DNA of 64,000 nt from Planctobacterium marinum. GTDB lineage: Bacteria > Pseudomonadota > Gammaproteobacteria > Enterobacterales > Alteromonadaceae. Below are positions 9,750 to 17,770 of the stretch, in pieces. The number at the start of each line of letters is the position of its first letter. Positions within the stretch are counted from its first letter, which is position 1. The position numbers and the translations under genes were made by a program. Below the pieces are notes generated by a model, which worked only from the letters and a program-made list of their open reading frames with translations, had not been told where the DNA came from and ran no database searches. The stretch covers positions 186,001 to 250,000 of the forward strand of contig NZ_JAJEWQ010000005.1 in NCBI RefSeq assembly GCF_020687805.1, written 5' to 3'.

Positions 9750-10652
9750 ATGATGACCAGGATAAGCGTCTGGCTGTGTACTGTGATCACCTATTCAAGA
9801 ATTAGACTGACCTTAATTGTATGCCTGTTTCTGTTCAATAAAGCACTGGCTGCACAAACACTTATCTGGGTCAGCGAAATGAGCGCACCCAATGCGAAGC
9901 CATCTTCCGGGGTCAACCTGGAAAACCGCTTATTTGATCTGCTCAGCGAAGAAGCCAATCTGCCTTATCAGTATCAGCAGGCCAATAACCTGAGAGCCGA
10001 GTCTATCTTGCTCAGTCACAACAATGCCTGTACCGGTAACAAGCTCAAAACCCGGCAACGCACGGAAACTTTTCCAATGACCAGGTTACCGCAAACGCTG
10101 TTTTTAGGTCAGCGACTGTACTCTTCAAATCCGGCGATTAAAGATGCAATAGCCACAACCCAAAACGCACAACACCAGGTACAAATTGAGAAACTGTTGC
10201 AGTTGCCTGATGAGTTGGTTTTTGGCATCCAGGAGGGCAGAAGTTACGGTGATATAGTGGATACCATCATCAGTCAGGCTGAAACATCCCGCCGCATTTA
10301 CCGTCGTAATGACCAGGGCACCGCGCGGGGCATGGTGGATATGTTGCTGGCCGGTCGGGTGGACTTTATTATTGAATACCCTAACGTGTTACACCATTAC
10401 CAAAGCACCAGTTTGCGTGCCGACACGCCGCTTTACTCCTTTTCGGTAGCCGAACTGAATAACTACCAAACCGGCTACATTATGTGTTCACCTGGCCCAC
10501 AAGGGGAAAAGTTAGCAGCCCGACTCAATCAGGCCATTGCCCAGGCCAGTCAGCAAAGGGATTACCTGCAGTTGCATTTAGACTGGTACACAGCAGACAC
10601 GCACAAGGAGCTGACTCAGCTATACAATCAGGTGTATCAAACCGGATTTTGA
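9750..10652 (+). CDS. Periplasmic solute-binding family 3-like protein
   Basis: The N-terminus has a hydrophobic segment ending in ALA, then QTLIWVSEM, consistent with a secreted protein. The body has the two-lobed pattern of extracellular solute-binding family 3 proteins of the kind found without transport partners in Alteromonadales and Vibrionales. No ABC permease or ATPase gene is adjacent, so a sensory role or a remote transporter are both possible. It follows the c-di-GMP block, and such orphan proteins can supply ligand information to kinases, but that link is only inferred. Confidence 0.7.
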   Translation: MMTRISVWLCTVITYSRIRLTLIVCLFLFNKALAAQTLIWVSEMSAPNAKPSSGVNLENRLFDLLSEEANLPYQYQQANNLRAESILLSHNNACTGNKLKTRQRTETFPMTRLPQTLFLGQRLYSSNPAIKDAIATTQNAQHQVQIEKLLQLPDELVFGIQEGRSYGDIVDTIISQAETSRRIYRRNDQGTARGMVDMLLAGRVDFIIEYPNVLHHYQSTSLRADTPLYSFSVAELNNYQTGYIMCSPGPQGEKLAARLNQAIAQASQQRDYLQLHLDWYTADTHKELTQLYNQVYQTGF

Positions 10653-10681
10653 GTCCGCTTTTTAAAATACGTTCAGGCGAC

Positions 10682-11296
10682 TTATACCTTTGTCAGATGT
10701 TTGTTCAACCAATAATCTGCACTGATATATCTGCCACCGCCAATAAAAAACAGGGTTAGCAGCATGATGAAATAGGTGGCTGCGAACTCTATGCCGTTGT
10801 TGAGGATCACAAAATTACCGCTGGAAGTAAGCCATTCATAATTACCGTGCTCCTGTAACAGGGATTTAGCGGCGGCCAGCTTTTCGGGGGCTTCCATAAT
10901 GGCCGGATTGCTCATAATCGTACCATCAGCAAACCAACTGCTGGCGTCAGCTATTGCCAACCAACCGTTTTGTCCATGCACTGTAATGGCCGCCACCACC
11001 ATGGTTACCATTAACGGTATTGCCACCAGTCTGGTTGCCAGACCAATAAGTAAAAGAATGGCACCAAAAAACTCAGCCCCCACAGCCAGCGCAGCCATTA
11101 CAGCGGGCATTGGCAAACCCAAACCCCAATCGGCATTACCGAACCATGCCACGGTATCCTGCCAGTGATTCATCTTGTTCCAGCCTGCCTGCATAAGTAC
11201 CGGTGCAAGGTATAAACGCAATAATAACGGCGCAATGAAATCAGCAGCCTGAGTTGTATTAAGGATGTTTTGGCCTTGTTTAAGCAGTGAGGTCAT
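10682..11296 (-). CDS. DoxX family membrane protein
   Basis: This 204-residue protein has four hydrophobic segments and the DoxX features LLLRLYLAPVLMQAGWNK near the start and GLPMPAVMAALAVGAEFFGAILL in the middle. Family members are small inner-membrane proteins of uncertain, often redox-related function. The start at 11296 has an AGAGAG Shine-Dalgarno sequence upstream. It is a single gene, convergent with the solute-binding protein. Confidence 0.85.
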   Translation of the reverse strand: MTSLLKQGQNILNTTQAADFIAPLLLRLYLAPVLMQAGWNKMNHWQDTVAWFGNADWGLGLPMPAVMAALAVGAEFFGAILLLIGLATRLVAIPLMVTMVVAAITVHGQNGWLAIADASSWFADGTIMSNPAIMEAPEKLAAAKSLLQEHGNYEWLTSSGNFVILNNGIEFAATYFIMLLTLFFIGGGRYISADYWLNKHLTKV

Positions 11297-11485
11297 AGTT
11301 CTCTCTTTAGTATTTTGCGGTATTGGATACGCCTAAGTTTAGTCTCGAAACCAAAATCGGGTATTCCTGCTAATTAGCGCAATAAAAATGTCTGTAGTGA
11401 TAGACCTGCATTTACAGAGAGAAATTGCAAAGCCCTGGTGAAGGCGGCCCCCAAGAGACCGCACTCACCCTGCTCCATATTGGTG

Positions 11486-11980
11486 TTACTGCGTTACCGG
11501 GTGCGGCTCCTGAGCGCAAGGATGGCGGCGCTTCAGCAGTTCATACAAGTGCTCAGAAAGTGGGTTATTGGGAATCCCCTCTTGCGCCTGTTGAAAGCGT
11601 TTTTGCACATCTTCCAGCAAATTCACCACCACTTCGTGGGTCACCAAATCATCCGGTAAACAAAAGCCGGCATAAAGGGTTGCTGGCACGCTTTTTCTAT
11701 CGATGCCAACCCGGGTTCGATAGGCCCGGTTGGCAAACCCGGTATCAAACCCGGCATTTTGCATTTCATCCATAATGGCGGTATCCGTTAAAATGGCACC
11801 TTGCAAAAAGCCCCGAATGTACTGATAACAACTGGTAATAAATACGGTGCTGGATTGGGTGTTGGTATCAGCGCACATGCGATTCATGTCATCGTAAAAC
11901 TCGCTCGCGGGTTTCGCATTGGCACTGCTCATCAACAAAACGGCTGCACAGGCCATCCCCCTTTTCAAACCTTTAGTCAT
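11486..11980 (-). CDS. Rap1a/Tai-like small secreted protein
   Basis: The protein has a signal peptide ending in ANA, then a domain with Cys pairs and the pattern CYQYIRGFLQG followed by GFCLPDD and a segment with VVNLLED. This fits the Rap1a/Tai immunity family (C-x2-Y-hydrophobic-x-G and FC-hydrophobic-P). Family members protect against type VI amidase effectors, but many chromosomal copies have no known role and no effector gene is nearby. Its ATG overlaps the nhaA stop codon (ATGA), so it may be cotranslated with the antiporter. Confidence 0.55.
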   Translation of the reverse strand: MTKGLKRGMACAAVLLMSSANAKPASEFYDDMNRMCADTNTQSSTVFITSCYQYIRGFLQGAILTDTAIMDEMQNAGFDTGFANRAYRTRVGIDRKSVPATLYAGFCLPDDLVTHEVVVNLLEDVQKRFQQAQEGIPNNPLSEHLYELLKRRHPCAQEPHPVTQ

Positions 11981-13175
11981 ACTTTTGCTCCAGAAAGTTG
12001 ATAATCTTCTTGCGGTTTTGAAGCCAGCAACACGGTAGCCCCTACAACCGCTGACAATAATGAGCCCATCAATACCCCAACTTTAACGCTCAGTTGGTAA
12101 TCCAGGCCCTGATCGGCAAACGCCAGGGTGCCGATAAACAAGCTCATGGTAAATCCGATACCGCACAGCAAACTCACGCCATACAACTGCGCCCAGTTAG
12201 CGTCTTTGGGCAGTTTCGCCCAGCCCAATTTGATCACCAGCCAACAGGTGCCAAAAATGCCTATTTGCTTACCCAGAAATAAGCCTGCAGCGATGCCTAA
12301 CGTTATGGGGTTAAGCAGATCTTCGGTGGTCGCCCCCAGGACCTTCACGCCGGCGTTGGCAAAGGCAAAAATGGGCAGCACCAGAAATGACACCCAGGGA
12401 TGCAGTGCATGCTCCAGGTGTGGCAGCATTTGGTGACCATCGGCATTTTTAACCTTCAATGGGATAAACCAGGCCAGTGCAAAGCCGGCCAAAGTGGCGT
12501 GCACGCCAGATTTTAGTACTGCCGCCCAGACCACGCCCCCCCCACCAAGATATAAGCCGCCTGATAACGCACTTTTTTGCGATTCAGCAGGAACAATACG
12601 GCCAGTCCGGTTAGCGCTACCAGCAATGAGGTAGTGGACAGATTTTCAGAATAAAACAGGGCAATAATGACAATGGCGCCGATATCATCAAAGATGGCCA
12701 CACTCAAAAGGAACAGCTTAAGGGACAAAGGTAACCCCTTACCGAATAACACAAAAATACCCAATGCGAAGGCGATATCTGTGGCGGACGGAATGGCCCA
12801 ACCATTCATCGCAACCGGATCACCAGAATTAAACCAAACATAAATCAGAGCAGGAAACAGTATCCCCGCAATAGCCGCCACACCTGGTAACGTAATTTGC
12901 TCGACTGACTTTAATTGTCCGTCCAGCACTTCGCGTTTTATTTCCAGACCTATCAGGAAGAAAAATATCGCCATCAGACCGTCGTTGATCCACAAAATTA
13001 ATGGCTTAGCAATTTCAAAGGCGCCAAATTTGAAAACCACCGGCACTTCTAAAAAGCCTTTGTAGACACCCAGCAAAGGGCTGTTAGCCATCACCATGGC
13101 CAGGAAAGCCGCCGCGACCAACAAGATGCCGCCAGCCGCATCATGTTGGAAGAAACGTTTTACCGCGTCAGTCAT
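11977..13175 (-). pseudogene. nhaA: Na+/H+ antiporter NhaA, interrupted by a G8-tract frameshift
   Basis: The N-terminal frame (start ATG at 13175, GGAGG upstream) and the C-terminal frame (open from about 12543 to the stop at 11977) together make a NhaA of about 398 residues, close to the family length. The ion-binding pair is visible in VAIFDDIGAI, and the C-terminal half has LKSGVHATLAG. The frames part at a run of eight G on the minus strand (12536-12543): six or nine G would restore one frame, six giving the usual spacing ILV-GGVV-W. As it stands, the first frame ends with SGRQY. This is a sequencing indel, a real mutation or a phase-variable tract. Confidence 0.85.
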
Positions 13176-13257
13176 AAAACCTCCGCTATTGATGAAACAG
13201 GCGGACATTATCAGATACAACTTAGAATCGTAATATTCGTATCTTTTTAATTTTTAT

Positions 13258-13272
13258 TCAGATATTCTCTGA
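13258..13272. promoter_or_regulatory. Candidate NhaR operator
   Basis: TCAGA-TATTC-TCTGA is a perfect 5-bp inverted repeat with a 5-base centre, the general shape of a LysR-family site. It lies in the 123-base divergent region between nhaA and nhaR, 26 bases before the nhaR ATG. LysR regulators usually bind in such a shared region. Confidence 0.4.
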
Positions 13273-13298
13273 TTACAAATTAGCCTGGCGAGACTCCG

Positions 13299-14207
13299 AT
13301 GCAACAACTGAATTACCACCACTTATACTATTTTTACGTTACCGCTCGTGAAGGTAGCATTATGCGCGCCGCCAGCTTACTACACCTGACACCACAAACT
13401 GTCAGTGGTCAGATAGCAACCTTTGAAGACTATCTGGGTAAAAAACTGTTTGATCGAAAGGGCAAGCGATTAATCCTGAATCAGCAGGGTCAGTTCGTTT
13501 ACAGCTATGCAGAAGATATCTTCAGTCTTGGCTCTGAGCTGTTACAAAATCTGAAACAAAAAGAATCCCTGCACCAGCTGCAATTTACCATTGGTGTGAC
13601 GGATATCATTCCTAAGGTGTTGGCATTCGATTTATTCCGCACCTGCATTGATTACGATGAAAACCTGAAATTAGTTTGCAAAGAAGGCGATTTAGAAAGT
13701 TTACTGGGCGATCTGGCGCTGAATAAAGTGGATCTGATTTTTTCAGACCAACCACTGCCGCCGGGTGGGAACATTAAAGCTTACAATCACTTTGTGGGCG
13801 AAACCGGCATGACTTTTTTTGCGGAAAAGTCACTGGCAGAGAACTTACAAGCGGGATTCCCCTTATCTTTGCACCAGGCACCCATGCTGTTGCCCGGAGA
13901 AAAATCAACACTGAGGGTAGAGTTAATCGCCTGGTTTGATCGATTAGGTATCGTGCCAGACATTGCCGCTGAATTTGAAGACAGCGCATTGATGAAGCTG
14001 TTTGGTCAGGGAGGTTACGGTGTATTTTGTGCGCCATCCCCCATTGCCGAACACGTTACCAAACAATTTCAGGTGGAAATAGTCGGCAGTACTAATGATA
14101 TTCGGGAAGACTTTTATCTGATCTCACCAGAGCGCAAACTCAAACACCCGGCGGCACTACACCTGTTTGAATTTGCCAACAAGATGATTAACCCTACAGA
14201 AGATTAG
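13299..14207 (+). CDS. nhaR: LysR-family regulator NhaR
   Basis: The N-terminal winged helix-turn-helix (LNYHHLYYFYVTAREGSIMRAASLL and LTPQTVSGQIATFEDYLGKKLFDR) is characteristic of NhaR rather than generic LysR proteins. The effector-binding domain follows, with DLIFSDQPLP and the region around LPGEKSTLR. NhaR activates nhaA in response to Na+. The gene is divergent from nhaA, the usual arrangement. Its last four bases overlap the end of the convergent plastocyanin-like gene. Confidence 0.9.
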   Translation: MQQLNYHHLYYFYVTAREGSIMRAASLLHLTPQTVSGQIATFEDYLGKKLFDRKGKRLILNQQGQFVYSYAEDIFSLGSELLQNLKQKESLHQLQFTIGVTDIIPKVLAFDLFRTCIDYDENLKLVCKEGDLESLLGDLALNKVDLIFSDQPLPPGGNIKAYNHFVGETGMTFFAEKSLAENLQAGFPLSLHQAPMLLPGEKSTLRVELIAWFDRLGIVPDIAAEFEDSALMKLFGQGGYGVFCAPSPIAEHVTKQFQVEIVGSTNDIREDFYLISPERKLKHPAALHLFEFANKMINPTED

Positions 14208-14857
14208 TAGTCGTCAAAATCCAGATCAAAATCGGTTTCTGCCGCTTCAGCCACGTTGCTATCTAACGTGATCAGCGCCGTCTGTGCAATTCGGGTGTGT
14301 GCAGTAAAACGATGGCTGACGTTTTCCATACGGGGATGCCAGACAGTCACCTCGTAATCGCCTGCCGGGGCATTGCCTATATTGACCTGCCCCTGTTCGT
14401 CTGTCATGCCAAAAAACGGGGTTTCCGCAATGTAAATGTAACCCAACATCCAGTCGTGTACGTTGCAACCTAATTCAACGATCCCGGCTTTTTCAAAGGT
14501 GACGGGGGTACTCTCGGTGCCTTCGTACAATTCCTGTTCGAAGGTTTTTACTGATGAAAAGGAGTAAATATGGTGTTTAATATCGTCATAATTAGGAAAG
14601 CTCACCGTCGAGCCTTTCTGCACCACCAACACATGCGGATCAAACTGACGCTCACGCTGTCCCATTTCAGCTTTGCTGGTATTCGCGCCCGTCGCCGCCT
14701 CATTGTTTAATAACACCACGACACCAACTGCCGGATCACCGTTTTTTTGTTTAACTTCCAGTGATACCGCGCCGGATGCTTGCGGTAACAGAATCATGGC
14801 GAAAATCAGCATTGGCATAAGCCTGTGCCAGGGGGAAAACGGTGTAACCTTAGACAT
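14204..14857 (-). CDS. Plastocyanin/methylamine-utilisation-like cupredoxin
   Basis: A signal peptide (hydrophobic stretch ending in ASGA) is followed by a cupredoxin domain. The copper-ligand pattern is visible as HHIYSF and then CNVHDWM, which supplies Cys, His and Met in the type-1 copper arrangement. A C-terminal carboxypeptidase-regulatory-like segment (GQVNIGNAPAGDYEVTVWHP) and an acidic tail complete the protein. Proteins of this kind are often named methylamine utilisation proteins, but no mau genes are nearby, so a periplasmic electron-transfer or copper role is the safer reading. Confidence 0.75.
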   Translation of the reverse strand: MSKVTPFSPWHRLMPMLIFAMILLPQASGAVSLEVKQKNGDPAVGVVVLLNNEAATGANTSKAEMGQRERQFDPHVLVVQKGSTVSFPNYDDIKHHIYSFSSVKTFEQELYEGTESTPVTFEKAGIVELGCNVHDWMLGYIYIAETPFFGMTDEQGQVNIGNAPAGDYEVTVWHPRMENVSHRFTAHTRIAQTALITLDSNVAEAAETDFDLDFDDY

Positions 14858-14941
14858 GATGCACTCTTAAAGGCAGATTAAATTAACCAGCTATTATTAA
14901 TGCAGATTACACCGCCAAATTCCAGCCTATGGCGAGATTTT

Positions 14942-16261
14942 TTAGTCCTGCATGTACCTGGCCCAATCTACTAATTGCTGTGGTAACGCTTCATTCCATT
15001 GACCGGGTTTTCCCTGAAATGAATTCAGCGCACTGTCATGCAGGGTATCCCAGTGATCCAGTCCGGGCACCTTCAGAACTTCGTAGTCATTGTGGCCTTT
15101 TGCTGCCAGCACCTGAGCAAGCATATCAATGTCGTATTCCGACATGATCCAGTCATTGCGACCCCAACGGATGCGCGCAGGGGCATCCAACTTTGCCCAC
15201 TCTCCGGCAAAGTTAAAGTCCTGCATCTGATGATAAAAGCTGACCGGACGGCCATACATATGCGCCGGGCTGTGGTAGTTGTGTTCAGCCAATAACGGTG
15301 ACTGTGCAATCACTTGCTGATAGCTCTTTTTCTCGATTAACATGCCGTAGTACAGAGGGATATAAGCGCGATTTATCTTGTCGTTTACTGTCGCCTGATC
15401 GTCGCCTTTCATGGTGAGAATACGTCGTTCTATTTCCAGCATGTGTTCAAACCAACTGCGATAAAAAGTACCGTCAGAGATTACCCCATTGAGTTGATAT
15501 TTGTTGGCCAGATAAGGTGCCAGTGCACTGCCCATACTACTGCCGTAAACAATTACCTTTTCTCTGTCGACACGCGCATCCGCCAGCAAGGTTTTTAATG
15601 CCACTTCATAGCCATTGAGTTCCGTTAAAAAATCAGTTTGCGAGCAGCGACCTTCACTGTCACCGACACCGGGTTTTTCCACTCGCATCACCATCATGTC
15701 AGAATGTTCCACCAGGTAACGCAACGAGCGAATAAAGTTGGATTGTCGACCGGGCGTATACTCCATACTGGAACAGCTAAGCCCGCCCACCACAAAAATG
15801 GCAGGTAGTAGCGCTTCACTTTCCGGCAGGGTCACAATAGTGCGTTGCCGGATATTATAATCAGAGGTAACAAAGCCATATTCAGTGCGTAAACTATCGT
15901 ATTGCTCCAACGGTACCGGCTCAAAAACCACACTGACCGAATGCACTTGTTGCGCCCGGCGATAGGTCAGTTTGGTTTCTGTCGCAGCTCGCAGACCGTA
16001 AATAATGTCCCACCACTGGTCACCATCGCGAATCACTTCATCATTCACTGACAGCAGCACATCACCCACTTGCAACGCCGCCTCATTCAATACTGACTGC
16101 GGGTCAATTGTGACTATTTCCCGCCCAACGGGTTGAGCCGCTTTAAAGGTGGCATGCCATTTTGCGCGCCGTTCCTGAGGATTAATGTCGGCACTGACGG
16201 GGGGTAGCGCTAACAACAGCAAAAACAAAGCAAGGGGTTTGAGCAGTAGATGTAATGTCAT
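14942..16261 (-). CDS. Secreted PDZ - alpha/beta hydrolase fusion
   Basis: A signal peptide ends in VSA. A PDZ-like domain at about 45-110 (EAALQVGDVLLSVNDEVI) is followed by an alpha/beta hydrolase core: the oxyanion strand AIFVVGGLSC, the nucleophile elbow YGSSMGS with its Ser, and a late His in PGLDHWDT. The substrate is not evident. Some relatives are esterases or peptidases. It is a single gene, divergent from the LytTR regulator gene. Confidence 0.75.
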   Translation of the reverse strand: MTLHLLLKPLALFLLLLALPPVSADINPQERRAKWHATFKAAQPVGREIVTIDPQSVLNEAALQVGDVLLSVNDEVIRDGDQWWDIIYGLRAATETKLTYRRAQQVHSVSVVFEPVPLEQYDSLRTEYGFVTSDYNIRQRTIVTLPESEALLPAIFVVGGLSCSSMEYTPGRQSNFIRSLRYLVEHSDMMVMRVEKPGVGDSEGRCSQTDFLTELNGYEVALKTLLADARVDREKVIVYGSSMGSALAPYLANKYQLNGVISDGTFYRSWFEHMLEIERRILTMKGDDQATVNDKINRAYIPLYYGMLIEKKSYQQVIAQSPLLAEHNYHSPAHMYGRPVSFYHQMQDFNFAGEWAKLDAPARIRWGRNDWIMSEYDIDMLAQVLAAKGHNDYEVLKVPGLDHWDTLHDSALNSFQGKPGQWNEALPQQLVDWARYMQD

Positions 16262-16396
16262 TTAACTTTCCTTTTCCGCAAATAATCGTATTCGCTTGTT
16301 CACCGGTATTCGGCCCTTCATACTAGGATCAGAATGCGATGCTTTTTGGCCTTTTATGCCAACGCAGGATTTTTTGATGTGTAAGGATAAAAATAA

Positions 16397-17185
16397 ATGA
16401 CTGGCATCTGGCGCTGGGCACCCACCTACAGTGGACTCTATCTGTTTGGCTCGCGATTTTTGACCCATCTGATCTTTTGGTTGGGTTACTACCTGCTGTT
16501 CAGTTATATCTGGATGCGCCCGGAGCTGGGCTATTTCGCCTCATTTTATCTGGAGTTTATTCTGATGCCGGTGCGCATTATGGCAGCCTATGCCATGCTG
16601 TACCTGCTGATCCCCCATTTTCTGGTGGCGCGCCAATACCGGTGGTTTTTCTGTGGTTACGCCCTGCTTATCGCGGTGTCTGGTTTACTGCAAATGCTGT
16701 TCGGCTATTTCTTTTACGAAAAGCTGTTGTTAGCGACAGAACAAGGTTTCGCCCTGACCCTGTCCGGCTGGGTACGCAATTGCATTTTAATCAATACTAC
16801 AGTGCTGCTTTTAGGTACGGTAAAAATATTCATGTTGTACATCGGCTTGCTGGAAAAACAGGCCATCAGTACAACGCAGCCCCCGGAGTTTATTCTGGTT
16901 AAATCCGAGCGGCGCACCTGCAAAATACAGTTGGCGGATATTTTGTTTGTTGAAGGATTGGGCAATTATGTGACTTACCACCTGCGAGACGGTGAAAAAA
17001 GGGTCGTGTACAGCTCGCTGAAAGATACTCAGTCGCAACTGCCGGAGCAGTTTTTGCGCTTACATCGTTCTTACCTCATCAACAAAAATGCAATAGAATC
17101 ATTTAATAACGAAGAAGTGCTGATTGCCGGACATGCATTACCGCGTGGCAAGGAAATTCAGGACACAGACCTGGTAATTCAATAA
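16397..17185 (+). CDS. Membrane-anchored LytTR DNA-binding regulator
   Basis: Four hydrophobic helices fill residues 15-155. A LytTR domain occupies about 165-262, with VKSERRTCKIQLADILFVEGLGNYVTYH and FLRLHRSYLINKNAIESF. Membrane LytTR proteins regulate transcription directly from the membrane. No receiver domain is present, and the signal and targets are unknown. The ATG at 16397 follows AAGGATAAAAATAA. The gene ends three bases before the YaiI-family gene, so they form an operon. Confidence 0.85.
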   Translation: MTGIWRWAPTYSGLYLFGSRFLTHLIFWLGYYLLFSYIWMRPELGYFASFYLEFILMPVRIMAAYAMLYLLIPHFLVARQYRWFFCGYALLIAVSGLLQMLFGYFFYEKLLLATEQGFALTLSGWVRNCILINTTVLLLGTVKIFMLYIGLLEKQAISTTQPPEFILVKSERRTCKIQLADILFVEGLGNYVTYHLRDGEKRVVYSSLKDTQSQLPEQFLRLHRSYLINKNAIESFNNEEVLIAGHALPRGKEIQDTDLVIQ

Positions 17186-17188
17186 TTT

Positions 17189-17641
17189 ATGAAAATATGG
17201 GTAGATGCCGACGCCTGTCCGGTGGTGGTAAAAGAGATTCTGAGTAAGGCGGCGCACCGCACACAAACACACTGTTACTTTGTGGCAAACCGCTACACGC
17301 AACTACCGGGGTCGGATTTTCTGCACTCAGTGGTGGTAGAAAAAGGCTTTGATATTGCCGACCACCGGATCGTTAATGATTGTCAGGCCGGCGATCTAAT
17401 CATCACCTCCGATATCCCGCTGGCATCGGAAGTCATTGATAAAAAGGCCCAGGCGCTGAACCCCAGAGGCGAACTTTACACCCCGGAAAATATCCGACAA
17501 CGTCTTAACATACGGGATTTTATGGACACCATGCGCGCCAGTGGCGAGCAAACCGGGAAAACCGCAGCCTACTCGCAAAAAGACAAACAGGCTTTTGCCA
17601 ACCAGTTAGACCGGATACTGGCGCAAAACAAAGCCCGGTAA
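17189..17641 (+). CDS. YaiI/YqxD family (UPF0178) protein
   Basis: This 150-residue protein starts with the family hallmark IWVDADACPVVVKEIL and later has GDLIITSDIPLA, the conserved aspartates of a PIN-like/NYN-like fold. Function is not established, though the fold suggests a nuclease. It is three bases downstream of the LytTR gene and probably cotranscribed. Confidence 0.9.
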   Translation: MKIWVDADACPVVVKEILSKAAHRTQTHCYFVANRYTQLPGSDFLHSVVVEKGFDIADHRIVNDCQAGDLIITSDIPLASEVIDKKAQALNPRGELYTPENIRQRLNIRDFMDTMRASGEQTGKTAAYSQKDKQAFANQLDRILAQNKAR

Positions 17642-17770
17642 TACCCAGCCAAATCAGGTTTCGGAATGTAAATCCAGACGCTTTTTTACGCTCGGTGTGG
17701 ATTTTTCAGCATTTAGGTTAATACTCTTCAGGTCATGTCACTTTTCTTAACCTGAATTAGAGGGACCTTA

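Noticed and set aside
11425-11775. 116-residue plus-strand reading frame
   Set aside because: It lies antisense to the Rap1a/Tai-like gene, has no family pattern and no Shine-Dalgarno sequence.
16262-16468. Minus-strand 68-residue frame
   Set aside because: It overlaps the start of the LytTR gene and shows no coding character.
17669-17730. AAATCCA/TGGATTT hairpin with T-run after the YaiI-family gene as a terminator
   Set aside because: The stem is only seven A/T-rich pairs around a loop of about 20 bases, too weak to call.
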